Shown: positions 9,456 to 18,333 of the stretch, piece by piece
How the letters are laid out: each line of letters opens with the position of its first letter
How positions within the stretch are numbered: position 1 is the stretch's first letter
Assembly: GCA_017994175.1 (NCBI GenBank)
Contig: JAGOLH010000007.1
Span: forward strand, 1 to 64,000
Direction of reading: 5' to 3'
DNA from: Bacteroidales bacterium
GTDB taxonomy: Bacteria > Bacteroidota > Bacteroidia > Bacteroidales > ML635J-15
DNA: 64,000 bases
Notes under the pieces: generated by a model
Told to the model about the DNA's origin: nothing
Seen by the model: only the letters and a program-made list of their open reading frames with translations
Databases searched by the model: none
Made by a program: the position numbers and the translations under genes

Positions 9456-12001
9456 TACATTTCATTTTAAATGGTACCGTACAACATTATACGGGCAATT
9501 CCGAAAATTCGCTATTGCACTATTTGCGAATCGAAAAACATATCACTTCGGTAAAAGACGGCTGCTCGGGGCAGGGAGTATGCGGTGCCTGTACGGTAGA
9601 AATCAACGGAAAAGCGCGGCTTGCCTGTACTGTTAAAATGAAAAATCTTGAAGGCGCTGAAGTGTTTACACCCGAAGGCTTCCCCGAATATGTTAAAGAT
9701 GCCATTGCAACAGCTTTTGTGAACAACGGAGCAGTGCAATGTGGTTTTTGTACTCCCGGTTTTATTAGCCGTGTAAAGGTACTTCTTCAGGAAAACCCGA
9801 ATCCCTGTATCGATGAAATCCGCAAAGCTATTAAACCCCACTTGTGCCGCTGTACGGGGTATAAGAAAATTGAGGAAGCCATAAGTAATGCTGCTAAAGT
9901 TATACGTGAAAATAAAACCGCAGAAATTCGTACCACATCCGGGAAAATAGGTGTGTCGCACCCCAAATATGATTCATACCGCACAGCCTTGGGGCAACGT
10001 AAGTTTGTTGATGATATTTTTGTTGACGGGATGTTGTTTGCAGCGCTCAAATTCAGCGATTATCCGAAAGCAAAAGTCTTACACATTGATATCGTTGAAG
10101 CAAATAAACTGCCTGGCGTCCATCGCGTTTTTACGGCAGCCGATATTCCTGCTGCTCACTTGATTGGGTTGATTTACAACGACCAGTATGTAATGATTGG
10201 CAACGGTGAAACAACCCATTATATCGGAGATGTGATAGCTGGTGTTGTTGCCGAATCGGAAGAAATTGCAAGAGAAGCCATTGCCCTGATTAAAGTAGAA
10301 TACGAAGTGCTTACTCCGATAACCGATGTCTTTCAGGCAATTCAAGGCGATCGGGTGCATCCCGCGAAACCGAATAATTTCGACACAACCTCCTTTACAA
10401 TCGGGAATGCAGATGATGCCCTCCGGAAGTCGAAATATGTAGTTGAGGATCATTACGAGACCCAGCGTATTGAGCATGCTTTCCTCGAAAAAGAAGCTGC
10501 TATTGCCCAGCCAGATGGGAACGGGGGTATAGCAGTGCTCAGTCAAAGTCAGGGAATTTACGAGGACCGCAGGCAGATTGCCATGATTTTGGGGATCCCC
10601 GAAGAGAAAGTGCATGTTACACTGGTTCCCAACGGTGGCGGCTTTGGCGGGAAAGAAGATATGAGTGTGCAGGGCTATGCAGCCATGTTTGCATTTTTGA
10701 CCTACAAACCCGTTAAAATTACCCTGAGCCGCGAAGAATCGATTCGCTTGCACCCGAAACGGCACCCGGTTTACATCGACATCTCCCTTGGTGCAGATGA
10801 AAACGGGAAGCTCACAGCATTAAAACTTCGGGCTGTCGGTGACACCGGGGCGTATGCTTCGGTGGGGACCAAGGTGATGGAACGCGTTGCCGGACATGCA
10901 GCGGGGGGCTATTTTATCCCTGAAATCGATATCGAGGCAAAAACTGTGTATACCAACAATATTCCCTGTGGTGCCATGCGTGGATTCGGAGCAAACCAGG
11001 CAGCCTTTGCCCTCGAAAGCTGTATTGATGTTTTATGCCGAAAAGCCGGATTCGACCGATGGAAATTTCGCTGGGATAATGCACTTGTCGACGGACTTAG
11101 AACCTCAACAGGACAAAAGGTGTTTGGCGTTGGAATTAGAGCATGCCTTGAAGCGGTTAAAGATGACTTCTGTAATGCCAAATTTGCAGGATTGGCATGT
11201 GCAATAAAGAATTCCGGTGTCGGGAACGGAATGATTGACGAATCAAAGGTAAAAATCGAAATCGTATCAGGGACTCATATACGTCTGCACCATGGTTGGA
11301 CCGAAATGGGTCAGGGAGTACACAACATGGCTCTGCAAACCTTATGCGAAGAAACCTCCGTTTCTCCCGATATCATTGAGGTGATTGTTGATACTGAGGC
11401 ACAGATCAAGACAGGCATGACCACATCATCGAGAGCAACCGCACTTGTTGGACTGGCTGTAATAAACGCAGCCAAAGCTTTAAAGGAAGATCTAGCGACA
11501 AATGCCCTTGCCGATTTGGCAGGCAAAACTTATTTCGGACAGTTTATTTGCGATTGGACTACCAAGCCCGGCGAAATAGGAAAAGAACCGGTGATTCATT
11601 ATTCCTACGGTTATGCAGCCCAGGTGTGTATTCTTGATGATTCTGGAAACATTTCTAAAATGATTGCTGCTCACGATGCCGGTAAAATCATGAACCCTAT
11701 GCTCTTCGAAGGTCAGATTCAGGGGGGTGTACACATGGGGCTGGGTTATGCTTTATGCGAAGATTTGCCAATGGAAAACGGATATCTGGTCAGCGACAAA
11801 ATGAAAGACCTGCAAATACTTCGAGCCCATGAAACCCCCGAAATTGTAGTGAAAGGTGTTGAAGTGAAAGACCCCGTGGGTCCATACGGTGCAAAAGGCA
11901 TCGGGGAAATCGGTCTGGTGCCCACTGCTGCTGCTGTAGCCAATGCTTTCTACGCTTACGATGGAATTAAAAGAACCAAACTCCCCCTGAAAAGAAAATA
12001 A
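9452..12001 (+). CDS. xdhD: XdhD-like molybdenum hydroxylase, fused [2Fe-2S] and molybdopterin domains
   Basis: The product has 849 residues. Residues 1-160 carry two [2Fe-2S] clusters: a plant-type site (CSGQGVCGAC, then a later Cys) and an alpha-helical site (QCGFCTPGF, HLCRCTGY). The rest is the xanthine dehydrogenase large domain, with GGGFGGKED, AMRGFGANQAAFALES, EMGQGVHNMALQ and the C-terminal GAKGIGEIG, whose Glu is the usual catalytic base. The same fusion occurs in E. coli XdhD (about 956 residues). No FAD subunit (YgfM/XdhB) or XdhC chaperone lies beside it, so electrons must leave through another partner, possibly the YgfK-like protein (inference). The substrate is probably a purine or related heterocycle. 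The start overlaps the upstream stop, and the ssnA gene follows after 11 bp. Confidence 0.88.
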   Translation: MIHFILNGTVQHYTGNSENSLLHYLRIEKHITSVKDGCSGQGVCGACTVEINGKARLACTVKMKNLEGAEVFTPEGFPEYVKDAIATAFVNNGAVQCGFCTPGFISRVKVLLQENPNPCIDEIRKAIKPHLCRCTGYKKIEEAISNAAKVIRENKTAEIRTTSGKIGVSHPKYDSYRTALGQRKFVDDIFVDGMLFAALKFSDYPKAKVLHIDIVEANKLPGVHRVFTAADIPAAHLIGLIYNDQYVMIGNGETTHYIGDVIAGVVAESEEIAREAIALIKVEYEVLTPITDVFQAIQGDRVHPAKPNNFDTTSFTIGNADDALRKSKYVVEDHYETQRIEHAFLEKEAAIAQPDGNGGIAVLSQSQGIYEDRRQIAMILGIPEEKVHVTLVPNGGGFGGKEDMSVQGYAAMFAFLTYKPVKITLSREESIRLHPKRHPVYIDISLGADENGKLTALKLRAVGDTGAYASVGTKVMERVAGHAAGGYFIPEIDIEAKTVYTNNIPCGAMRGFGANQAAFALESCIDVLCRKAGFDRWKFRWDNALVDGLRTSTGQKVFGVGIRACLEAVKDDFCNAKFAGLACAIKNSGVGNGMIDESKVKIEIVSGTHIRLHHGWTEMGQGVHNMALQTLCEETSVSPDIIEVIVDTEAQIKTGMTTSSRATALVGLAVINAAKALKEDLATNALADLAGKTYFGQFICDWTTKPGEIGKEPVIHYSYGYAAQVCILDDSGNISKMIAAHDAGKIMNPMLFEGQIQGGVHMGLGYALCEDLPMENGYLVSDKMKDLQILRAHETPEIVVKGVEVKDPVGPYGAKGIGEIGLVPTAAAVANAFYAYDGIKRTKLPLKRK

Positions 12002-12012
12002 AACAATGCACT

Positions 12013-13290
12013 ATGGCTCTATTACTTAAAAACGCCACATATCTCGACTGGAGAAATTTTAATATATCGGTTCGCGACATATGGGTTGAAGAAGGATTGC
12101 ACGGAAAAATCAGGTTCTTCAATAATGACGATTCTGAGTTGAAACAAATGCATGCCGAAACGCTGGACTGCACAGATAAAATAGTAACCAAGTCGTTTGC
12201 CGTTGGACATCATCATGCATATTCAGCTCTTGCAAGAGGCATGAATCCGCCAAAAATCGACCCGAAGAATTTTATCGAAATTCTGAAATACATCTGGTGG
12301 ACACTCGACAAATGCCTTGATCCAAAAACTATTGAATATAGTGCGCTCACAACAGCAATTGCCTGTGCAAAAGCCGGTTCGAGCTTTGTAATTGATCACC
12401 ATGCTTCGCCATTTTCAGTAGGAAACTCCCTGAACATCATTGCAGATGCATTCGGCAAAATAGGAATTTCTCATTTACTGTGCTACGAGATTTCGGACCG
12501 CGACGGTGAAGAGATTGCACAACAAGGCCTTGCCGAAACCCAAAAGTACCTGCAGAAGCATCAGGGCCTGGTCGGGCTGCATGCGTCGTTCACCGTTGCA
12601 GATACCACACTGAAACAGGCAGTTGAAATCATGGAAAAGTTCAATTCCGGTATACACATTCATGTGGCTGAAGACATTTCCGACCAGGAGCATTGCCTCA
12701 ACACGTATAAAAAAAGGGTTATAGAGCGTCTTCATGAAGCCGGGGCAACAAATAGTTCAAAGACAATTCTTGCTCATTGTTTGCACCTAAGCGATAATGA
12801 AAGAGAAATCATCAGGAATTCACCATGCTGGGTAGTTCAGAATATGGAAAGCAATCTGAACAATAAAGTTGGTTTGTTTTCAGGAAAAAATCTGGGTGAA
12901 AATATCATGCTGGGAACCGATGGTATGCATAGCGATATGCTGAAAAGTGCACGTTTTGCCTATTTTGCAGGCCAGTTACATGATGACATCAGCTATAATC
13001 AGGCATACAGCCGGTTCAGGAATGTACATAATTATCTGAGTACTAACAATTTTACCGGCGATGGTGAAAACAACCTGGTAGTGCTTGATTATAAATCGCC
13101 TACAGCAATGCATAGCTCTAATTTTCCCGGGCATTTTTTGTTTGGTCTGGAAGCCGGGCAGGTTATACATTTAATATCGAATGGCAGGCTGATACTTAAA
13201 GACCGTATTTTGCAAACTATAGACGAAGACAAAGTGCTAAAAGAATCGCGTAAGATTGCAACTAAGTTATGGCAAAAAATGAGTTTGTGA
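12013..13290 (+). CDS. ssnA: SsnA-like metal-dependent amidohydrolase (aminohydrolase/deaminase)
   Basis: The product has 425 residues in the amidohydrolase superfamily. Metal-site motifs are visible in order: GHHHAYSALARGM near residue 64 (HxH), GLHASFT near 195, HIHVAED near 217 (zinc His), AHCLHLS near 257 and LGTDGMHSDM near 303 (Asp). The phrase SALARGM is characteristic of SsnA. SsnA proteins belong with YgfK and XdhD in the anaerobic purine cluster and are thought to deaminate or open purine-related rings. It closes the forward cassette and converges on ddl with only 38 bp between them. No strong terminator is visible there. Confidence 0.88.
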   Translation: MALLLKNATYLDWRNFNISVRDIWVEEGLHGKIRFFNNDDSELKQMHAETLDCTDKIVTKSFAVGHHHAYSALARGMNPPKIDPKNFIEILKYIWWTLDKCLDPKTIEYSALTTAIACAKAGSSFVIDHHASPFSVGNSLNIIADAFGKIGISHLLCYEISDRDGEEIAQQGLAETQKYLQKHQGLVGLHASFTVADTTLKQAVEIMEKFNSGIHIHVAEDISDQEHCLNTYKKRVIERLHEAGATNSSKTILAHCLHLSDNEREIIRNSPCWVVQNMESNLNNKVGLFSGKNLGENIMLGTDGMHSDMLKSARFAYFAGQLHDDISYNQAYSRFRNVHNYLSTNNFTGDGENNLVVLDYKSPTAMHSSNFPGHFLFGLEAGQVIHLISNGRLILKDRILQTIDEDKVLKESRKIATKLWQKMSL

Positions 13291-13328
13291 CCAATATTAT
13301 TCCCTTTTACATCGGGATGATGCTATTT

Positions 13329-14312
13329 TCAAAGCATATGTTTTGCCAATGCATCTTCAATTACCTCAGTAAGTATGTCGGTAATATTGTATCCGGCAGT
13401 CCTGATCTGTTTTGGCACAATGCTTTCGGTGCTCATCCCCGGGATTGAATTTAGCTCCAGAAAATAGGGTGTATCTCCGTTAATAATGTAATCGACCCTA
13501 ACAATACCTTTGCAATACAACGCATCGTAGATTGCAGATGTATATTTATGTATCTTCTTTGCAACTTCGTCGTTTATTCGAGCGGGTGTAATTTCCTGAG
13601 TCAGTTTTGAATGATATTTTGCTTCGTAATCGAAAAATTCGTTTGCCGTAACAATCTCCGTAATAGGTAAAAGGTAGGTATTTTTTTGAGATTTAAAAAC
13701 ACCGCACGAAACCTCGGTTCCCTGAATGAACGATTCAATCACCACTTCAGGATCTTCAACGAAGGCAATGTTCAACGCATCAATCAGTTCTTCCTTTTTC
13801 TTTACCTTGCTTACTCCAAAACTGGACCCTGAAGTATTGGGTTTAACAAAAAGAGGCAATCCCAGGGTCTCCACAATCTCATCCATGTCAACGGCTGTTT
13901 CAGCAGTAACCATAACTGATTGAGCCATCGGAATTCCCTGCTTCTGTAAATACGTTTTACACATGAATTTATTGAATGTCAGTGCGGATGTAAGCAAACT
14001 GCACGAAGAATATGGAATTTGTAGCATATCGAAATATCCCTGCACCTGTCCGTTTTCTCCGGGTTTTCCATGAATAGCGTTCCATACAAAATCGAAACGA
14101 ATTTCTTTGCTTCCGACAGTGCATGAAAAAGTATTCTTATCGACAGGATATCTGTTGCTGCCTTCTACAAGATTCCATTCAAAACCCTTTACATCTATAA
14201 TATAAGCATTGAACAGTTTTTTATCGATAAAATTAAAAATCTGTCCGGCAGTCGATAAGCTAATCTCTCTTTCTGAAGAATTTCCTCCGGCAAAAATGGC
14301 AATTGTTTTCAT
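13329..14312 (-). CDS. ddl: D-alanine--D-alanine ligase
   Basis: The product has 327 residues with an ATP-grasp fold. It joins two D-alanines for the peptidoglycan stem peptide in the cytoplasm. The N-terminus KTIAIFAGGNSSEREISL contains the family motif (GGxSxEReISL), LFVKPNTSGSSFGVSKV is the ATP-binding loop, and YFLELNSIPGMS supplies the metal-binding Glu/Asn. The length is normal. It is a lone reverse-strand gene, convergent with the ssnA-like gene, and stands downstream of the ParAB/transglycosylase group across a gap of 122 bp. Confidence 0.95.
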   Translation of the reverse strand: MKTIAIFAGGNSSEREISLSTAGQIFNFIDKKLFNAYIIDVKGFEWNLVEGSNRYPVDKNTFSCTVGSKEIRFDFVWNAIHGKPGENGQVQGYFDMLQIPYSSCSLLTSALTFNKFMCKTYLQKQGIPMAQSVMVTAETAVDMDEIVETLGLPLFVKPNTSGSSFGVSKVKKKEELIDALNIAFVEDPEVVIESFIQGTEVSCGVFKSQKNTYLLPITEIVTANEFFDYEAKYHSKLTQEITPARINDEVAKKIHKYTSAIYDALYCKGIVRVDYIINGDTPYFLELNSIPGMSTESIVPKQIRTAGYNITDILTEVIEDALAKHML

Positions 14313-14434
14313 AGCTTAATAATCAGTTTGCATTTGAGCTTTTAATTAAACTTTAAAAAAACTGAAAATTAACCGGAATTATTCATTGATTTTAAAAAAA
14401 ACATGAACAACTGCCTTTTCATAAAATACAATTA

Positions 14435-15976
14435 TCAGGCTTTCTTTCTGATTTTAAGTTTTTGTCCGACCTTAAGTGAAGACGGATTAGAAATATTATT
14501 CAGCTTCATGATATCCTCAACCGTAACGCCCGGATACTTGTTTGCAATGCTCCACGGGTTATCGCCCGATTGAACTGTGTAGTACTCGTATTTCGGGTCG
14601 GTTGTAACAGATGTCTGATTGTTAGTAGATGCAACCGCAACATTGCTCATTTTTTGTTTATCAACAAAGCTCATTGTGTCGATATTTCTGTAACGTACGG
14701 CAACACCTACCGGTTTGTAAATAACAATCTTCTGCCCTATTTTCAGATAATTACTATATAAACCGTTCCACGACTTAATATCTGAAACATTCACATCGTA
14801 CCATGTGGCGATGTAGCCCAGAATATCACCTGATTTTACCGTGTACACCAGTTTTTCGGTATTTAAAGGCTGGGGCGAAGGGGTATAGCTATCGGCAATC
14901 ATTTCGTTATCGGTCAAAGTGATTGGCTCAGCAACATACAGTACAGTATCGCTTTTTTTATACAGTGAGTCTTCGAGGGCTATAAATGAACTGATTTTAT
15001 CAGTACGAAGGCGCAGGGGATAGTTTTTATTGCGTGCCGGAATATAGTCTTTACGATATTGTGGATTTAATAATCGGAGTTCTTCTTTCTCAACCCCCAA
15101 AATCTGCGATATTTTTTCGAAGCCCAGCTCCTGCGATACCATCACTGTGTCGACCCTTACCGGAATATTGGATGGGCATGGGAAAAACTTATGTTCTTCG
15201 TAGAAGTTAAAAATATAATTAATGGCAATAAAAGCCGGTACATAGTTACGGGTTTCATACGGGAGGTACTTCGAAATTTCCCAGTAATTTGTTTTACCAC
15301 CAGACCTGCGTATTGCATTATTAATAGTTCCCGGGCCACAATTATACGAAGCAATAGCAAGATGCCAGTCGCCGTAAATATCGTAGAGGTCTTTCAAATA
15401 TTGGGCTGCAGCTACCGATTCCAGATACGGATCGCGCCTTTCATCCACATACGAAGTTACATCCAGTCCATATTGTCGTGCGGTCTGCAGCATAAACTGC
15501 CAAATGCCCGTTGCTCCCGCACGCGAAACAGCGTTGGGGTTCAGTGCAGACTCCACTATTGTGAGATACTTCAACTCAAGCGGGAGCTGATATGCATCGA
15601 GCACTTCTTCAAAAATAGGGAAATAATATTGCGATTTACCCAGCAAATCCGGAATAAACCACTTGCCCTTACTGATGTATTTGGTGATGTACGACTGAAC
15701 AAGAGAATTGTAATCGAGGGGAATCGGGGAAACAATGGTCGAAAGCCTCTCTCTGTAAACGCTGTCGGGGACATCGGTAATAACCTCATTAGAGTGGCTT
15801 ACACACACCATATAAATACTATCATCTGAATAGGTCTTATACCAGTCGAGGAGTAAACTGTCCAACTTGTCAGCAAAAACATAATCGGATGCAGCAACTG
15901 TATCTGCCTGCTGACAGAAACACTCAGCATTCAGGCCGAGTATAAAAAACAAACATATTATAATTACCTTTTTCAT
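14435..15976 (-). CDS. Lytic murein transglycosylase with LysM repeats (MltD-like)
   Basis: The product has 513 residues with a signal peptide (hydrophobic run ending in LGLNAECFC). The SLT domain lies at about 110-260: the catalytic Glu is in VESALNPNAVS, followed by GATGIWQFM and ASYNCGPGTI. The C-terminus has two clear LysM domains (YTVKSGDILGYIATWYDV near 370, YTVQSGDNPWSIANKY near 465) and a weaker LysM-like stretch near 275-330. It cleaves peptidoglycan glycan strands in the periplasm. It overlaps the DUF5683 gene by 4 bp in the parA-parB-DUF5683-transglycosylase order common in Bacteroidota. Confidence 0.92.
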   Translation of the reverse strand: MKKVIIICLFFILGLNAECFCQQADTVAASDYVFADKLDSLLLDWYKTYSDDSIYMVCVSHSNEVITDVPDSVYRERLSTIVSPIPLDYNSLVQSYITKYISKGKWFIPDLLGKSQYYFPIFEEVLDAYQLPLELKYLTIVESALNPNAVSRAGATGIWQFMLQTARQYGLDVTSYVDERRDPYLESVAAAQYLKDLYDIYGDWHLAIASYNCGPGTINNAIRRSGGKTNYWEISKYLPYETRNYVPAFIAINYIFNFYEEHKFFPCPSNIPVRVDTVMVSQELGFEKISQILGVEKEELRLLNPQYRKDYIPARNKNYPLRLRTDKISSFIALEDSLYKKSDTVLYVAEPITLTDNEMIADSYTPSPQPLNTEKLVYTVKSGDILGYIATWYDVNVSDIKSWNGLYSNYLKIGQKIVIYKPVGVAVRYRNIDTMSFVDKQKMSNVAVASTNNQTSVTTDPKYEYYTVQSGDNPWSIANKYPGVTVEDIMKLNNISNPSSLKVGQKLKIRKKA

Positions 15977-16536
15977 TTAAAGTCGATATGGCACATTAAA
16001 CCAGCGCATACAGGAGTATAAACTCCCGTTTGAAATAACGCCGGTTGCAGGTTGAACGAAAGGTCTTCGGATACATCGAACCGGAACAAATGAGCATCGA
16101 CATTGGCATCGATAATCTGAATAGCATAAATTGCAATGAATCCCAGAATATTCAGATCTCTGTAACGCCGGAAGCGATCCATTTCGTTAAGCAAACCCTG
16201 GCTAGAAAGCAATCCGTTGAACTCATCTGCAAGACCTTCCTGACGGTTGATATATGCAGTTTTATAGCGATTAAACTGATGTTGATTATAATATGCAAAA
16301 TAACCAAAACCACCGAGCCCTGCATACACAATGGGAACTTTCCATATTTTTCGGTTATACACCTGTCCCAGACCGGGAAGCACTGCAGAATATATGGTGG
16401 CTTTGCGGGGTGATTTATAAATACTGTCGCAGGGTTCATTACTTACAGGTGTTTTTTTTGATTGAGCGTCGCTTTGCTGACCAAGGCTCACCGAAGAAGT
16501 AATTACAAAGGCTATAATATATATTATTATCCTCAA
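15973..16536 (-). CDS. DUF5683 family membrane-associated protein
   Basis: The product has 187 residues with an N-terminal signal sequence ending near SVSLGQQ. The core motif PRKATIYSAVLPGLGQVYNRKIWKVP, seen here in part as SAVLPGLGQVYN, is typical of DUF5683. Two hydrophobic segments follow, near 70-85 and 130-145. The function is unknown. The start appears to be TTG at 16536, two bases after the parB stop; no ATG lies nearby. It is translationally coupled to the transglycosylase by a 4-bp overlap, so it probably works at the envelope in the same unit. Confidence 0.85.
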   Translation of the reverse strand: MRIIIYIIAFVITSSVSLGQQSDAQSKKTPVSNEPCDSIYKSPRKATIYSAVLPGLGQVYNRKIWKVPIVYAGLGGFGYFAYYNQHQFNRYKTAYINRQEGLADEFNGLLSSQGLLNEMDRFRRYRDLNILGFIAIYAIQIIDANVDAHLFRFDVSEDLSFNLQPALFQTGVYTPVCAGLMCHIDFK

Positions 16537-16538
16537 TA

Positions 16539-17423
16539 TTAAACGTTTAGTTTATCAATAACTGAAATAATCCTTTCCAGTTCGTCGTCGTTTTCGAAAG
16601 GTATAACAATTTTTCCTTTGCCGGTTGCATACCGCCGAAAATCGACATCGGTTGCAAAGTGTTTCGAAAGATGTTTTTTCAGTTTTTCGTATTCGGCAGG
16701 TGTGGTAAACCGTCGAATCTTTTTGGCAGCGTTGTCGGGGTTGTTTTCATCATTACTGAGCTGCCGTGCAATTTCCTCCACTTTTCGAACCGAAAAATCG
16801 TATTTCAGTATTTGTTCATAAATCATCAATTGGGTATCTTCGTCTTTCAGGTTGATCAATGCGCGTGCATGACCCATGGATATCTGCTGGCTCCTTATCC
16901 CCAATTGTACTTTGGGAGGAAGCTTCAGCAGTCTGATGTAATTGGCGACAGTAGAGCGCTTTTTGCCTACTCTTTCGCTCAATTCCTCCTGAGTGAGGTT
17001 ACACTCGTCGAGTAATCGCTGATATGAAATAGCTATTTCGATGGCATCAAGATCTTCGCGCTGAATATTTTCGACCAGCGCCATTTCGAGTAGGTTTTCA
17101 TCGTTAACCTTGCGCACGTAAGCAGGAATTTTCGACAGTCCGGCAATTTTAGCTGCACGTAAACGACGCTCACCCGATATCAGTTGATATTTGCCATTTC
17201 CCTGCTCTTTAACGGTTATTGGTTGAATTACACCAAGTTTTGTAATTGATGCAGCCAGCTCGTTAAGAAGCTCTATGTCAAAATTTTCGCGCGGTTGATA
17301 CGGATTGGCAACAATCTCATTTATATCTATATCGAAAGAGCTGTAAGGTCGCTTTGCATTTTCAATCGACTTTTCATCGAGCAGTGCACCCAATCCTCTT
17401 CCCAGAACATTCTTTTTCCCCAT
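16539..17423 (-). CDS. parB: Chromosome-partitioning protein ParB
   Basis: The product has 294 residues. The ParB N-terminal CTPase domain shows NPYQPRENFD, ISGERRLRAAKIAGL (GERRxRA box) and ENIQREDLDAIE. A helix-turn-helix follows (TQEELSERVGKKRSTVANYIRLL), and the C-terminal dimer domain ends the protein. It binds parS and CTP and spreads along DNA. It lies 2 bp after parA. I found no convincing parS palindrome in the window. Confidence 0.96.
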   Translation of the reverse strand: MGKKNVLGRGLGALLDEKSIENAKRPYSSFDIDINEIVANPYQPRENFDIELLNELAASITKLGVIQPITVKEQGNGKYQLISGERRLRAAKIAGLSKIPAYVRKVNDENLLEMALVENIQREDLDAIEIAISYQRLLDECNLTQEELSERVGKKRSTVANYIRLLKLPPKVQLGIRSQQISMGHARALINLKDEDTQLMIYEQILKYDFSVRKVEEIARQLSNDENNPDNAAKKIRRFTTPAEYEKLKKHLSKHFATDVDFRRYATGKGKIVIPFENDDELERIISVIDKLNV

Positions 17424-17425
17424 AG

Positions 17426-18226
17426 TTAAATAGTAATTTGCTCTTTCTCTATTGCTTTATTGCTTGTGTTTTTCTGTAGTATTTCCCTTGCAAGGTCTAA
17501 ATAGTTTACAGCACCTTTTGAGTTTACATCATAATCGATAATTGTCTGTCCGAAACTCGGAGCTTCTCCCAGTTTAACATTTCTATAAATTACGGTTTCA
17601 AAAACCATTTCCTGAAAATGTTTCTGAACTTCTTCGTAAATCTGATGCGACAAACGAAGGCGAGAATCGAACATTGTAATTAGAAAACCTTCTATATCGA
17701 GCCGGTTATTCAAATGATCCTGAACAATGCGAATTGTATTCAGCAATTTACCAAGTCCTTCAAGAGCAAAATACTCGCACTGCACCGGAATAATCACCGA
17801 ATCAGCTGCCGTAAGTGCATTGACAACGATCAGTCCAAGCGACGGTGAGCAATCGATAATTATGTAATCGTACTTGTCTTTTACCTTATTTAATATATAG
17901 CTCATTATTTTCTCCCGGTTCGGTATTTCAATCATCTCGATTTCGGCACCAACCAGATCGATGGTGCTTGGCAATAAATCGAGTCCTTTGATTTCGGTTG
18001 TAAGGATTACATTCGATGGTTCTTCTTCTTTTACCAGAGTCTCATATAATCCAATCCTTACGTTTTTAACATCGAAGCCCAGCCCGGATGTCGCATTTGC
18101 CTGCGGATCGGCATCCACCAGTAACACTTTTTTTTCGAGCACAGCCATACCTGCTGCAAGGTTTATTGCCGTAGTAGTCTTTCCGACACCCCCTTTTTGG
18201 TTGGCTATTGCAATTACTTTTCCCAT
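17426..18226 (-). CDS. parA: Chromosome-partitioning ATPase ParA (Soj)
   Basis: The product has 266 residues from ATG 18226. It has a deviant Walker A (KGGVGKTTTAINLA) at the N-terminus, VDADPQANAT and DCSPSLGLI. It is the cytoplasmic ATPase partner of ParB. An upstream TTG at 18256 would add ten residues, but a -7-like box (18246-18253) falls in that stretch, so the internal ATG directly before GKVIAIANQKGG is preferred. It is the first gene of the parA-parB-DUF5683-transglycosylase operon. Confidence 0.96.
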   Translation of the reverse strand: MGKVIAIANQKGGVGKTTTAINLAAGMAVLEKKVLLVDADPQANATSGLGFDVKNVRIGLYETLVKEEEPSNVILTTEIKGLDLLPSTIDLVGAEIEMIEIPNREKIMSYILNKVKDKYDYIIIDCSPSLGLIVVNALTAADSVIIPVQCEYFALEGLGKLLNTIRIVQDHLNNRLDIEGFLITMFDSRLRLSHQIYEEVQKHFQEMVFETVIYRNVKLGEAPSFGQTIIDYDVNSKGAVNYLDLAREILQKNTSNKAIEKEQITI

Positions 18227-18245
18227 ATTACATTTTAAAATTTGC

Positions 18246-18253
18246 CAAAAATA
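18246..18253 (-). promoter_or_regulatory. Candidate -7 box for parA operon
   Basis: On the reverse strand this reads TATTTTTG, matching TAnnTTTG, with transcription expected to start near 18240 and the parA ATG at 18226. No -33 TTTG is seen at the usual spacing, so support is partial. Confidence 0.45.
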
Positions 18254-18333
18254 CAATTATCGGTTCAATGAATGTGCATTCGAGGAGTCAAAATTTTTAA
18301 CATTTATGTTAATATCCGGTTGCACTGAACCTA

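Noticed and set aside
10079-10765. Reverse open frame of about 228 codons antisense to the xdhD-like gene
   Set aside because: The forward strand has continuous molybdenum-hydroxylase motifs, so this is a shadow frame.
15191-15829. Forward open frame of about 212 codons antisense to the transglycosylase
   Set aside because: The opposite strand holds a protein with complete SLT and LysM motifs; the antisense reading shows none.
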